Assembly (NCBI GenBank): GCA_017472255.1
Contig: JAFUQU010000001.1
Coordinates: forward strand, 69,304 to 107,941
Reading direction: 5' to 3'
Source: Clostridia bacterium
GTDB lineage: Bacteria; Bacillota; Clostridia; Oscillospirales; CAG-272
DNA: 38,638 nucleotides
Shown: piece by piece, positions 24,387 through 31,670 of the stretch
How the letters are laid out: every line of letters starts with the position of its first letter
Numbering within the stretch: the stretch's first letter is position 1
Made by a program: the position numbers and the translations under genes
Notes under the pieces: generated by a model
What the model saw: the letters and a program-made list of their open reading frames with translations, nothing else
Told to the model about the DNA's origin: nothing
The model's database searches: none

Positions 24387-24459
24387 AAAGTTTTTGTCGG
24401 AGGTGGGGGGTGAGGGGGGCGGAACCACCTTTTCTCAAAAAGGTGGTTCCGGCCCCCTC
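24387..24459 (+). repeat. Dispersed hairpin repeat, copy R3
   Basis: It starts with the same AAAGTTTTTGTCGGAG as R2, then a G-rich tract and a long stem (24412-24433 with 24437-24459, one mismatch). The stem core GGAACCACCTTTT is shared with R2, while its outer part has changed on both arms (GGGCGG facing CCGGCC). Confidence 0.75.
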
Positions 24460-24466
24460 ATAATAT

Positions 24467-24581
24467 TCACTGATAAACAATCTCGCCCCCGCAGCGGATT
24501 TTGCCGCTGACCACGCCGTGGAGCGTCAGGTCGCCGCCGACGGTCAGATCGCCGTCGATGTCGGCGAAGGCGGTGCAGTCG
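24467..24581 (-). pseudogene. Duplicated 3' end of the Xre/beta-solenoid gene
   Basis: Bases 24481-24581 repeat 27348-27448 with a single mismatch in 101 bases. The minus-strand frame reads the same C-terminus (AFADIDGDLTVGGDLTLHGV, then SGKIRCGGEI) but ends VYQ instead of TYK at a TGA (24467-24469). There is no upstream part of the gene: the copy is cut at 24581 and joined to a lipoprotein start. Confidence 0.8.
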
Positions 24582-24687
24582 TTCCGACAGCTTGGGTGGT
24601 GTCTGCGTCCGATTCCGAGCCGCCGCAATCGGTGAGCGCCAGCGCCGCCGCCAGCATTAGGGTAAGTGCGCGTGAGAAAATTTTCAT
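24544..24687 (-). pseudogene. Truncated lipoprotein gene 5' end fused out of frame to the duplicated 3' end
   Basis: A 47-codon frame begins MKIFSRALTLMLAAALALTD and continues CGGSESDADTTQAV, a lipoprotein signal peptide and Thr/Asp linker like those of the two solute-binding proteins here. After the junction near 24581 it reads the solenoid fragment in a wrong frame and stops at 24544. It is thus a recombination product of two genes. An in-frame ATG at 24699 (Met-Val-Ile-Lys) belongs to the conserved leader element upstream. Confidence 0.7.
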
Positions 24688-24803
24688 TTTTATGACCATG
24701 GCTTTCGCATAACGAAAGCTTCCTTTCTGTGTAATTGGTGCTTACCTTTCACGGAGTGAAAGGTAAGCACCAAAACACGGTCTGAAAAAGTATTTTTTAG
24801 ACT
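24685..24803 (-). other. Structured leader element, copy 1 (hairpins with RBS-hairpin-start block)
   Basis: Read on the minus strand. A 5' hairpin GTCTAAAAAA / TTTTTCAGAC (24780-24802) is followed by CGTGT, a perfect 18-bp stem with a TCC triloop (24735-24752 with 24756-24773), and AGAAAGGAA. An 8-bp hairpin (24701-24708 with 24712-24719, loop TAT) and CATGGTCATAAAAATG end it. Homologous to the element before sfsA (35869-36046). The rest of the gap 24279-24821 holds a terminator, R3 and the chimeric pseudogene. Confidence 0.7.
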
Positions 24804-24821
24804 ATAACCATCCAAATTTAA

Positions 24822-26264
24822 TTATTCCAGCGGAATTTCAATCGCCGCAACCGCAGCGGGCGGAAGCAGATAGGTGCTTCCTTTTTCCGTATACTCCGTG
24901 GGCTTGAACAGATCCGGTGTCAGCTCCGTGATCTCCACAAACGGCTCAGCGGCGATTTCATAGGCGGTGAACCACTTCACCGGTGCGCCGCCGGCGGTAA
25001 GCTCCAGCGACTTCGCTTCATGGGCATCCGTGTTGGCAAGATGCAGATACAGCTTCTTTCCGTCCTCGGAAATGCTGGCGGTCATGTCCACGCCCTCCGC
25101 CGGTGTGATATCCACCGCGTGGGTGCCGATGTGATGGCGGAACAGCTTCATGACCTCGCCCACCGGCTGGAGATAGGGCTTACCGTAGCGGCTGGGCGTG
25201 GGCAGAATCATGGCGTTCACCTGCCAGCGGTTGCCGAAAAAATCCGCCATGGTCGCGATGTCGATGATATCCGCCGCCCGCTCGATGGTGTTGAGACAGC
25301 GCGCATAGGATACGCCCGCCGCCCAGCTGGACAGCACCTCACAGCGGTTGCGTCCGGGCAGCGCGAAATGTCCCTCGGTCATGGCCAGCCGCTTGCCGTA
25401 AGGCGCAGCCTCGGCGCGCATCGCCGCGATCTTATGCTCCAGCGATTTGTACGCATTCATCAGATGCCGCCATGTGTTGTCAAGATCCATGCGGTATTCC
25501 GTGCCGTACAGCGGCGAATCCGCAAGCCCGGAGCCGAAATGATGATGGAACGCGATGTATTCCACCTTGTCGCCCACCGTCTCGCACATTTTCGGCGCCC
25601 ATCCGGAATCGCCCCACGCAATCAGCTTAATGGACGGATCGGCGGCGCGCATTTTGTCGGCGAATTCCACGGTTTTTTCAGCCGTGGCATCGCAGTCGAA
25701 GCCGTTGGAGATACCGCCGTACACGAAGGAGGTTTCGTTGCCGATCTGCCAGTATTTGATGTTGTACGGATCTTTCACACCGTGGCTCTTTCGCAGGGCG
25801 TTGTCGGGATCGTTGCAGTAGCGCACCCAATCCGCCGCTTCCTCCGCCGTTCCGAGGCGATCCATGCCCGGCTTCGGATAGGCCCACTGCTGTCTGCCGT
25901 CCGATTCCATGTTGACCACCATCAGCGGCTCGGCGTTCGCATGGCGGCAAAGCTCGACGACCTCATGCGTGCCGACCTGATTGGAGAATGTGCCGTCCCA
26001 GCAGAGATTGAGCATGGGCACACGCTTTTCACGCGGGCCGACCGCTTCCTTCCAGTGATAATAGGACGCAAAGCATCCGCCCCAGCGAATCATGGTCGGT
26101 GCAAGCTCGCGCACTTTTTCGGTGAACTGAGGATACCAGCAGTCATGAAGATAATCCCAGCCCGCATCCACCGAGGTGTCCGCCGTTCCCAGCGGCTCCG
26201 CGAACTGCATATAAATGTACGGTGAAATGGTGTGCTTTTTTTCTGTTGAAATGTTGATGTTCAT
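24822..26264 (-). CDS. GH51-like alpha-L-arabinofuranosidase
   Basis: Predicted retaining glycosidase of 480 aa with the clan GH-A barrel and a C-terminal beta domain. The opening MNINISTEKKHTISPYIYMQ and the MIRWGGCFASYYHWKEAVGP region follow the GH51 pattern. The acid/base is Glu177 in YWQIGNETSF, and the nucleophile is probably Glu297 in LAMTEGHFAL. No signal peptide is present, so it should act on imported arabino-oligosaccharides. The start at 26264 has GGGAG 8 nt upstream. An in-frame ATG at 26366 with a stronger GGAGGAGG would add 34 residues that are not part of the enzyme family. Confidence 0.85.
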   Translation of the reverse strand: MNINISTEKKHTISPYIYMQFAEPLGTADTSVDAGWDYLHDCWYPQFTEKVRELAPTMIRWGGCFASYYHWKEAVGPREKRVPMLNLCWDGTFSNQVGTHEVVELCRHANAEPLMVVNMESDGRQQWAYPKPGMDRLGTAEEAADWVRYCNDPDNALRKSHGVKDPYNIKYWQIGNETSFVYGGISNGFDCDATAEKTVEFADKMRAADPSIKLIAWGDSGWAPKMCETVGDKVEYIAFHHHFGSGLADSPLYGTEYRMDLDNTWRHLMNAYKSLEHKIAAMRAEAAPYGKRLAMTEGHFALPGRNRCEVLSSWAAGVSYARCLNTIERAADIIDIATMADFFGNRWQVNAMILPTPSRYGKPYLQPVGEVMKLFRHHIGTHAVDITPAEGVDMTASISEDGKKLYLHLANTDAHEAKSLELTAGGAPVKWFTAYEIAAEPFVEITELTPDLFKPTEYTEKGSTYLLPPAAVAAIEIPLE

Positions 26265-26384
26265 TTTGTTTACTCCCGTTTGTTTCAATCTGCCGATGAT
26301 GTAGTTTGTCTTGCCTTCCGACAGGCGAATTTTGTTCATGGCAGCCTTCAAAAAGTTTTCCTGCATCTGTATCCTCCTCCGTGT

Positions 26385-26852
26385 TCACTTGTCACTGTCA
26401 TCAAACTGAATCCGCAGCCGTTCTCTGGCATACTGCAGCCGTTTTTTGACGGCTGACGGCGTGATCTGCAGAATTTTCGCGATTTCATCCACCTTGTAAT
26501 CCTCCATGTAGTGCATCAGCACCACCTCGCGATAGATGACCGGCAGCGACATGATCTCGTCGAACACGTCGATTGCCGAATCGGATATGCCGTAATCCGT
26601 CAGATCGTCGAGGCTGAGATGTACATCCCGGACCCGTCGGCGGAGCATATCCTTGCAGATATTGATGCAGACCCGGATGAGCCACGCCTTGCGGTGCTCG
26701 TCATCATTGAAGGTCTGCGCCTTGGCCACATACCGGTAAAACGTCTCCTGAACGGCATCCTCGGCGTCGTATCGGTTGGCAAGCAGCGTCAGTGACACGC
26801 GGAACAGCATATTGCCGTATGTCTCGACCACCGCTTCTATGTGTTTGTCCAT
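26385..26852 (-). CDS. ECF-type RNA polymerase sigma factor (second)
   Basis: Sigma-70 family protein of 155 aa: region 2 (YDAEDAVQETFYRYVAKAQT, then RKAWLIRVCINICKDMLRR) and region 4 (LPVIYREVVLMHYMEDYKVD, then IAKILQITPSAVKKRLQYAR). AGGGAGGA precedes the ATG. An anti-sigma gene would be expected right after it. Instead, 18 bp downstream a frame with a perfect ribosome site runs for 34 codons straight into the arabinofuranosidase gene. Confidence 0.92.
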   Translation of the reverse strand: MDKHIEAVVETYGNMLFRVSLTLLANRYDAEDAVQETFYRYVAKAQTFNDDEHRKAWLIRVCINICKDMLRRRVRDVHLSLDDLTDYGISDSAIDVFDEIMSLPVIYREVVLMHYMEDYKVDEIAKILQITPSAVKKRLQYARERLRIQFDDSDK

Positions 26853-27031
26853 GCACGATCCTCCCTCTCCGATTTTGTCGTTCTGTAAAATAACACGTTT
26901 TGTTTGATGATTTGGTGATAGTATGCTTGAAATTTAATAAAACAACCCATCCGGCAAATTGTGTTAGGTTTTTGCTTTTGAAGAAAAATCATAGCGGGGC
27001 TGTTTTGTGTGGGTTTTGCGGTGATATCATA

Positions 27032-27082
27032 TTTCCCCGATTTGTCCAGAAAGCAATCGTTGAAAATGCAAGAATCAAAAAA
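27032..27082 (+). repeat. Direct repeat DR1 (identical to DR2)
   Basis: 51 bases are identical to 28364-28414, in the same orientation. The pair flanks the IS remnant and the Xre/solenoid gene. In DR2 the sequence carries the -35 box of the Xre gene; in DR1 the matching -10 box is absent. Confidence 0.9.
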
Positions 27083-27328
27083 GGTGCTGTTGCACTAAGC
27101 CCCCCCAAAAAAAGAAACCGTTCTTTACCGAAAGGTATTCCACCCGACAGATCGAGGAAGCATGCAGGACAGACATTCGGTTCATGTGGATTCTGCAGGG
27201 AGAACCTGTACCGGATCACAGCACAATCGACCGATTTCTTGACAAGCGGCTGGCGGATGTGATCGAGGATTTTATCAAAAAGGAACTGCTGCATGTACCG
27301 TTAGTGGTATACTTGCAACAGCCCCTTT
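27080..27328 (+). mobile_element. Decayed IS1182-like insertion sequence (249 bp remnant)
   Basis: The ends 27080-27094 and 27314-27328 form a 15-bp inverted repeat with one mismatch. The inside keeps a transposase fragment read from about 27126 (YSTRQIEEACRTDIRFMWIL, then QGEPVPDHSTIDRFLDKRLA), the N-terminal signature of IS1182-type DDE transposases. No DDE region remains. It is either an internal deletion derivative, movable only in trans, or debris. It fills most of the gap 26853-27333; the AT-rich 26853-27031 stretch should hold the sigma-factor promoter. Confidence 0.75.
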
Positions 27329-27333
27329 CCTAA

Positions 27334-28317
27334 TTATTTGTAGGTAATCTCGCCCCCGCAGCGGATTTTGCCGCTGACCACGCCGTGGAGCGTCAGGTCG
27401 CCGCCGACCGTCAGATCGCCGTCGATGTCGGCGAAGGCGGTGCAGTCGCCGCCGCAGTCCACGCTGCCGGAGATGCTCACCTGATGCTTTTCGTCGCCCA
27501 GCGTGCAGTCGCCGCCGCAGTCGATGTCGCCGCGCACGTTGCCGTTGACTGCCACGTCGCCGCCCGCGTCCACATCGCCGACCACCTGACCGTTGATTGC
27601 CACGTCGCCGCCCGCGTCCACGTCGCCGTTGACCTGTCCGTTGACTGCTACATCGCCGCCTGCGTCCACGTCGCCGTTGACCTGTCCGCGCACCACCACG
27701 TCGTCCCCCGCGTCAATGTCGCCCATTACCTTTCCGGCTGCGGTCACGCTTCCGCCCGCGTCGATGTCGCCGCTGACCTCTCCGCGCACCACCACGTCGT
27801 CGCCAGCGTTGATATCGCCGTCCACGTTGCCTCCTGCGACCACATCGTCGCCCGCGTCGATGTCGCCTCGGATATAGCTTCCCACGGATACGCTGTCGCC
27901 CGCGTCGATGTTTCCTTCCACATAGCCGGTGACGCTTACGCTTCCGCCTGCGTCGATATCGCCCAGCACGTTGCCGCGAACCGTCAGGTCGCCGTCCACG
28001 TCCGCCGAGCCGATGTCGCACTCGCAGCTGTAGTCGCCGTCGGCTTCGACATCGTGTACATTTTTGTGAGGGATGTCCTCCGCCGCTACGACCGGTTCGG
28101 GTTCGGGCGCGCTGATGCCGAACAGGCGGTTCACGTCGGTGCCGAAGACGGCGGCGATTTCGGGAAGCAATGTGATGTCGGGCAGGGTTTCGCCCCGTTC
28201 CCACTGGCTGACGGCTTGATGGCTGACCCGAAGCGTGTCCGCCAGCTCCGCCTGGGTCATTCCCGATGCGCGGCGCAGCTCGGCGATGGTATTGCCGATG
28301 ATTGATTTGTCAAACAT
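27334..28317 (-). CDS. Xre-type HTH protein with C-terminal 16-residue-repeat beta-solenoid (bactofilin-like)
   Basis: Protein of 327 aa. Residues 1-66 form a Cro/CI-type helix-turn-helix (NTIAELRRASGMTQAELADT, then LRVSHQAVSQWERGETLPD). After an acidic linker, residues 115-258 are nine consecutive 16-residue repeats of the form G-x-V-x-G-D-I/V-D-A-G-G/D-S/D-V-x-x-x. Three less regular turns containing Cys pairs follow (DCGGDC twice). Such repeats should form a polar beta-solenoid like polymer-forming cytoskeletal proteins. The start at 28317 follows AAGGAG; 31 in-frame codons upstream overlap the promoter. The pairing suggests a DNA-binding filament or scaffold, but this is inference. Confidence 0.82.
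   Translation of the reverse strand: MFDKSIIGNTIAELRRASGMTQAELADTLRVSHQAVSQWERGETLPDITLLPEIAAVFGTDVNRLFGISAPEPEPVVAAEDIPHKNVHDVEADGDYSCECDIGSADVDGDLTVRGNVLGDIDAGGSVSVTGYVEGNIDAGDSVSVGSYIRGDIDAGDDVVAGGNVDGDINAGDDVVVRGEVSGDIDAGGSVTAAGKVMGDIDAGDDVVVRGQVNGDVDAGGDVAVNGQVNGDVDAGGDVAINGQVVGDVDAGGDVAVNGNVRGDIDCGGDCTLGDEKHQVSISGSVDCGGDCTAFADIDGDLTVGGDLTLHGVVSGKIRCGGEITYK
27544..27975 (-). repeat. Nine tandem 48-bp coding repeats in the Xre/solenoid gene
   Basis: Nine in-frame units of 48 bp encode the 16-residue solenoid turns. Three neighbouring units near 27544-27687 are almost identical in DNA as well as protein (GQVNGDVDAGGDVAVN type), which suggests recent expansion and a chance of copy-number change. 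Confidence 0.85.
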
Positions 28318-28351
28318 GGTTGTTCTCCTTGCAAATTTATTTTCTGTGTAT

Positions 28352-28380
28352 ATTGTAACATATTTTCCCCGATTTGTCCA
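28352..28380 (-). promoter_or_regulatory. Promoter of the Xre/solenoid gene
   Basis: TGGACA (28375-28380), a 17-bp spacer and TACAAT (28352-28357), minus strand, 34 bp before the start codon. The -35 box lies inside direct repeat DR2. Confidence 0.7.
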
Positions 28381-28414
28381 GAAAGCAATCGTTGAAAATG
28401 CAAGAATCAAAAAA
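28364..28414 (+). repeat. Direct repeat DR2 (identical to DR1)
   Basis: 51 bases are identical to 27032-27082. It lies between the fucosidase terminator and the Xre gene. Confidence 0.9.
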
Positions 28415-28415
28415 T

Positions 28416-28444
28416 CGGCTTTGCAAGCAGCGCTTGCAAAGCCG
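28416..28444 (-). terminator. Terminator of the fucosidase gene
   Basis: A perfect 13-bp stem (28416-28428 with 28432-28444) with a 3-nt loop, followed by ATTTTTTG on the minus strand. Confidence 0.85.
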
Positions 28445-28453
28445 AAAAATTTC

Positions 28454-29728
28454 TTATTTTCCCACGTAATACGCCTTCATCGATTTCAGCTTCGCCGGAC
28501 CGTCGGACGCCAGCACCTCCACGCGGAGCTTGCCGGTGCGGATGGCGGGGAAGCGGCAGATCGCTTTGTGACCGATGGTGCAGCCTCGATAGACGCAGCA
28601 GGTTTTGCCCACGCCCGGAAGCGTTGCCAGCACGCGGAATTCGCTGACCGCTTCGCCCTCGGTGATGTCCTCCTCGATGACCAGCGTGTCAACCAGCGTC
28701 GTGTTGATGTTGTGCGGGTTCCAATCGGGCAGCCAGCCGTTGATGATGCTCCAGAGCGTCTCGTTCTCCTGCACCATGGAATTGAAGGGCAGCGGTTCGC
28801 CATAGCGTGCGCGAAGGGCTTGACCGAATTCCAGCAGGCGGGCGGCGTCAGGCTCGGGAAGCAGACCGCGGCTGTCCGGACCGATGTTCAGCAGAAGGTT
28901 CGCACCCCGTCCCACCGAATATTCCCAGATTCCCAGCAGCTCCTCAACGCTGCGAACCGTGTCCGCGTTGGCTTCGCAGTCGAACCACGTGCCCGAACGC
29001 ATCCGCATATCGCACTCGGCGGGAAGATAGCGGGTGGTGTCCAGCGGGCGGGCTTCGTCGGCGAAGATGGAGAATTCCGACTGATCCACCACGTTCACGT
29101 TGGGCATATCGGCGTAGCCGTCCTCGTTGCCCACCCAGCGGGATTCGGGATCCCACATATCGAAGATGCGGATGCCCGGCTGAAGGGTGCGGATGGTGCT
29201 GACGATGCGCGGCTTGTCGTACTCGTGATTCTCCGAGCCGCAGCCGTCGAACCAGAGATAGTCGATCTGCCCGTAATTGGTCAGCAGCTCGGAAATCTGA
29301 TTGATGAAGTAATCGTCGTATTCCACGGGATTATCGAATTTCACCGTTCCGCCCCACTGCGCCGGAGAGTAGTAAAGACCGACCTTCAAGCCGTAAGCGC
29401 GGCAGGCTTCAACATATTCCTTTACGACGTCGCCCTTGCCGTCCTGCCACGGGGACTGGGCGACGGAGTAATCGCTGTATTTGCTTGGCCAGTTGGCGAA
29501 GCCGTCGTGATGCTTGGTGGTAAGGATGCAGTATTTTGCCCCGGCGTTTTTCGCGGTGCGAACCCACTGTTTGCAGTCGAGCTGCGCGGGATTGAATGCG
29601 GACGCGGGCATGGGGCGTCCGTCCCAGTCCTTGTGACCGGGGAAGAAGCTGCGGATGCCGAAATGGAAGAAGATTCCAAACTCCCAATCAAGGAAGTCAA
29701 GCTGTTTTTGCGTGGGTTTAATTTTCAT
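28454..29728 (-). CDS. GH29 alpha-L-fucosidase
   Basis: Predicted retaining fucosidase of 424 aa. GH29 landmarks are WEFGIFFHFGIRSFFPG, the AKYCILTTKHHDGFANWPSK block with substrate-binding His residues, GLKVGLYYSPAQW, and YLWFDGCGSE with the nucleophile Asp161. GANLLLNIGPDSRGLL near the end of the barrel is also typical. No signal peptide, so it probably acts on imported fucosylated oligosaccharides such as host mucin glycans. GGAGG lies 7 nt before the ATG. It is transcribed alone. Its promoter faces the one for the metallophosphoesterase gene, so the two may be co-regulated. Confidence 0.92.
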   Translation of the reverse strand: MKIKPTQKQLDFLDWEFGIFFHFGIRSFFPGHKDWDGRPMPASAFNPAQLDCKQWVRTAKNAGAKYCILTTKHHDGFANWPSKYSDYSVAQSPWQDGKGDVVKEYVEACRAYGLKVGLYYSPAQWGGTVKFDNPVEYDDYFINQISELLTNYGQIDYLWFDGCGSENHEYDKPRIVSTIRTLQPGIRIFDMWDPESRWVGNEDGYADMPNVNVVDQSEFSIFADEARPLDTTRYLPAECDMRMRSGTWFDCEANADTVRSVEELLGIWEYSVGRGANLLLNIGPDSRGLLPEPDAARLLEFGQALRARYGEPLPFNSMVQENETLWSIINGWLPDWNPHNINTTLVDTLVIEEDITEGEAVSEFRVLATLPGVGKTCCVYRGCTIGHKAICRFPAIRTGKLRVEVLASDGPAKLKSMKAYYVGK

Positions 29729-29756
29729 TTATGAACCTCCGTAGGTTTGATGACAT

Positions 29757-29785
29757 CATGATACCATAATCTCTGATTTCTGTCA
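29757..29785 (-). promoter_or_regulatory. Promoter of the fucosidase gene
   Basis: TTGACA (29780-29785), a 17-bp spacer and TATCAT (29757-29762), minus strand. Confidence 0.8.
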
Positions 29786-29851
29786 ATGAAAAAAAGGTGA
29801 AATATATGGATTTTTCAACAAAGGTTTTGACGGAGAATCTTGGATTGTCTC

Positions 29852-29880
29852 TTGACAAGCGGGCGGGTCTGTGCTATACT
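29852..29880 (+). promoter_or_regulatory. Promoter of the metallophosphoesterase gene
   Basis: TTGACA (29852-29857), a 17-bp spacer and TATACT (29875-29880), 69 bp before the start codon. Confidence 0.82.
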
Positions 29881-29949
29881 AACCTTAAGCTGGTTTGGAG
29901 AATTGGTCTGTTACCAGAATCCAACGAACTTTCAGAAAGGAACAAAATC

Positions 29950-30963
29950 ATGAAAACATCACCCCAGAAAGAAAAATATCTTGCCCAGCCGATTGTGCCG
30001 TTTGTAGGAACGCCGGAGGACCCGACGCATTTTATCGGCGTTTTTGCCGAGTCGGGCGTTCATGTGCGCACGCAGCATATCGACAGCAAAAAGGGCGGGG
30101 AACCGATTGAAATCTGCATGATTGCAGATGTACACTTCAACTACTGCGACGAGGTGGACGAGGGCAACGAGGAGCTGATGGGCACCAAGCAGTGCCGCAA
30201 GTGGCTGGCGAACGCTTCGTCGGTGCCGGCCATTGAGAAAGCGATGGAGGTCGCGGGCTTCTTCGATCAGACCATTGTGGCGGGCGATACCCTCGATTAT
30301 CTGTCCCACGGCGCGATGGAGCTGACGAAAAAGCATATCTGGGGCGTGGACCCGGAGGCGCTGATCTGTCTTGGCGGACACGATGTGACCCGTCAGATGC
30401 AGACCGGCAAGCCCGATCAGACCTCGCTGGAATCCCGCCGCGCCATCCTTGAGAAGGAGTGGGCGCACGACATTTACTATGTGTCGCGTGTGCTTGGCGA
30501 TAAAGTGATGGTGGTCGTGCTGGACAACGGCGCGATGGGCTATCAGGAGTGCCAGGCCGAAAAGCTGGCCGCCGACCTTGAGCGTGCCCGCCGGGAAAAT
30601 CTGATCATTCTCGTCTTCCAGCACGAGCAGATCAGCACCCGGAAGGAGGAAGACTGCACGCTGAAGGCGGTTAAGGTTTACGACGGCGACAATCGGGACT
30701 TCTGCCGCAAGGCGCTGGGCGGCTGCGAATACCGCGTGCAGAACGAGGTGACCGACCGGGTTTACCACATGATCGTGGACAACGCGGACATTGTGCGCGG
30801 CGTTTTCTGCGGACATATGCACAGCGCTTACTACTGCGAGATTGCCGGAACTTATCTGGACGAGCAGGGCGTTCGTCAGGAGAAGGCGATTCCCCAGGTT
30901 GTGCTGGAGGCCAACCCCTACGATGGCAACGCCGGACATATTCTGCTGATTACGGTGGATTGA
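29950..30963 (+). CDS. Calcineurin-like metallophosphoesterase
   Basis: Protein of 337 aa with the calcineurin-like metal-binding motifs: Asp60 and His62 (MIADVHF), Asp113 (VAGDTLDYL), His144 (LGGHD in place of the usual GNHD/E), an FQHEQ His and a C-terminal GHMHSAYY. Such enzymes break phosphodiester or phosphomonoester bonds; the substrate is not evident. The start at 29950 follows AAAGGA. Further in-frame codons upstream cover the promoter and are not used. No signal peptide. It is divergent from the fucosidase gene and ends at a strong terminator. Confidence 0.85.
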   Translation: MKTSPQKEKYLAQPIVPFVGTPEDPTHFIGVFAESGVHVRTQHIDSKKGGEPIEICMIADVHFNYCDEVDEGNEELMGTKQCRKWLANASSVPAIEKAMEVAGFFDQTIVAGDTLDYLSHGAMELTKKHIWGVDPEALICLGGHDVTRQMQTGKPDQTSLESRRAILEKEWAHDIYYVSRVLGDKVMVVVLDNGAMGYQECQAEKLAADLERARRENLIILVFQHEQISTRKEEDCTLKAVKVYDGDNRDFCRKALGGCEYRVQNEVTDRVYHMIVDNADIVRGVFCGHMHSAYYCEIAGTYLDEQGVRQEKAIPQVVLEANPYDGNAGHILLITVD

Positions 30964-30966
30964 GTG

Positions 30967-31000
30967 AAAACGAGGACAGAGCGTGCTCTGTCCTCGTTTT
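30967..31000 (+). terminator. Strong terminator of the metallophosphoesterase gene
   Basis: A perfect 16-bp stem (30967-30982 with 30985-31000) with a 2-nt loop that ends in TTTTT. Confidence 0.92.
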
Positions 31001-31037
31001 TGTCTTCATTACATATCGCTTGTGGATACCTGCATCG

Positions 31038-31310
31038 TCAGAATAAATCAGAATGGGAACCCGTTCTTGAAAGTGTCAGGACAAGCTGACCATGGTCAAT
31101 TTCATACACCAGGAGCCAGTCCGGTGCGAGATGGCATTCACGAAACCCGGTGTAATTCCCTGTCAGGGCATGATCATGATATTTCTCATCCAGCTTGCGT
31201 TCGTTAGCCAGCTCATTCACCACAAACTCAAAGACGGCGATATTGCAGCCGCGTTTGACGGCGGCTTTGAACTCTTTTTTGAATTTCGTCGTTTTCTTAA
31301 TCGTCAGCAT
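31038..31310 (-). CDS. yafQ: YafQ-family mRNA interferase toxin
   Basis: Ribosome-dependent RNase of 90 aa of the RelE superfamily. The residues important in E. coli YafQ have counterparts: His45/His47 (KYHDHAL), His60 (ECHLAPDW) with Asp64-Trp65, and His86 and Phe90 (RTGSHSDLF). The gene overlaps its antitoxin gene by 14 bp, giving tight translational coupling. This is the second RelE-type pair in the window; its sequence is quite different from YoeB at 15659-15922. Confidence 0.92.
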   Translation of the reverse strand: MLTIKKTTKFKKEFKAAVKRGCNIAVFEFVVNELANERKLDEKYHDHALTGNYTGFRECHLAPDWLLVYEIDHGQLVLTLSRTGSHSDLF

Positions 31311-31587
31311 CGTCCAGCAGATCCTCCATCAGCTCTTTTACACTGTGGTACGCCTTGGATTCGATCTTTCCAGCGGAAATATCGCGCGCTTCCTGCATGG
31401 CTGCCAGTGTTTCCTCATTGGGCACAGGCAGTGTGACCGAAAAGGGAAGACCGCCGCGCAGAACGACCTGATGCAGAAAAAGATTGATCGCTTCCGAAGT
31501 GGACAGACCCAGTGTCACGAGAATCTCATCCGCATACTGCTTCGTAATCGGATCAACACGGACATGAAGCGTTTCTGTTTTCGCCAT
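31297..31587 (-). CDS. dinJ: DinJ/RelB-family antitoxin
   Basis: Antitoxin of 96 aa. The N-terminal ribbon-helix-helix (ETLHVRVDPITKQYADEILV, then LGLSTSEAINLFLHQVVLRG) is followed by GGLPFSV and an acidic helical tail (ELMEDLLDDADD) that should cover the toxin. GGAGG lies 7 nt before the ATG. DinJ-YafQ is the classical pairing. The promoter at 31615-31643 is the expected target for autoregulation. Confidence 0.92.
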   Translation of the reverse strand: MAKTETLHVRVDPITKQYADEILVTLGLSTSEAINLFLHQVVLRGGLPFSVTLPVPNEETLAAMQEARDISAGKIESKAYHSVKELMEDLLDDADD

Positions 31588-31614
31588 ATCAGCACCTCCT
31601 ACATTAGTATACTC

Positions 31615-31643
31615 ATTGTATCACGTTTCCGATGCGAAATCAA
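31615..31643 (-). promoter_or_regulatory. Promoter of dinJ-yafQ
   Basis: TTGATT (31638-31643), a 17-bp spacer and TACAAT (31615-31620), minus strand. Confidence 0.7.
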
Positions 31644-31670
31644 TACAATTTTGTAAACAATGCCCGAGCA

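Noticed and set aside
26985..27300. Frames on both strands around the IS remnant as genes
   Set aside because: They lack starts with ribosome sites and overlap the transposase fragment or the direct repeat.
27544..27975. Regular 48-bp repeats resembling a CRISPR array
   Set aside because: No unique spacers; the units are in-frame coding repeats of the solenoid protein.
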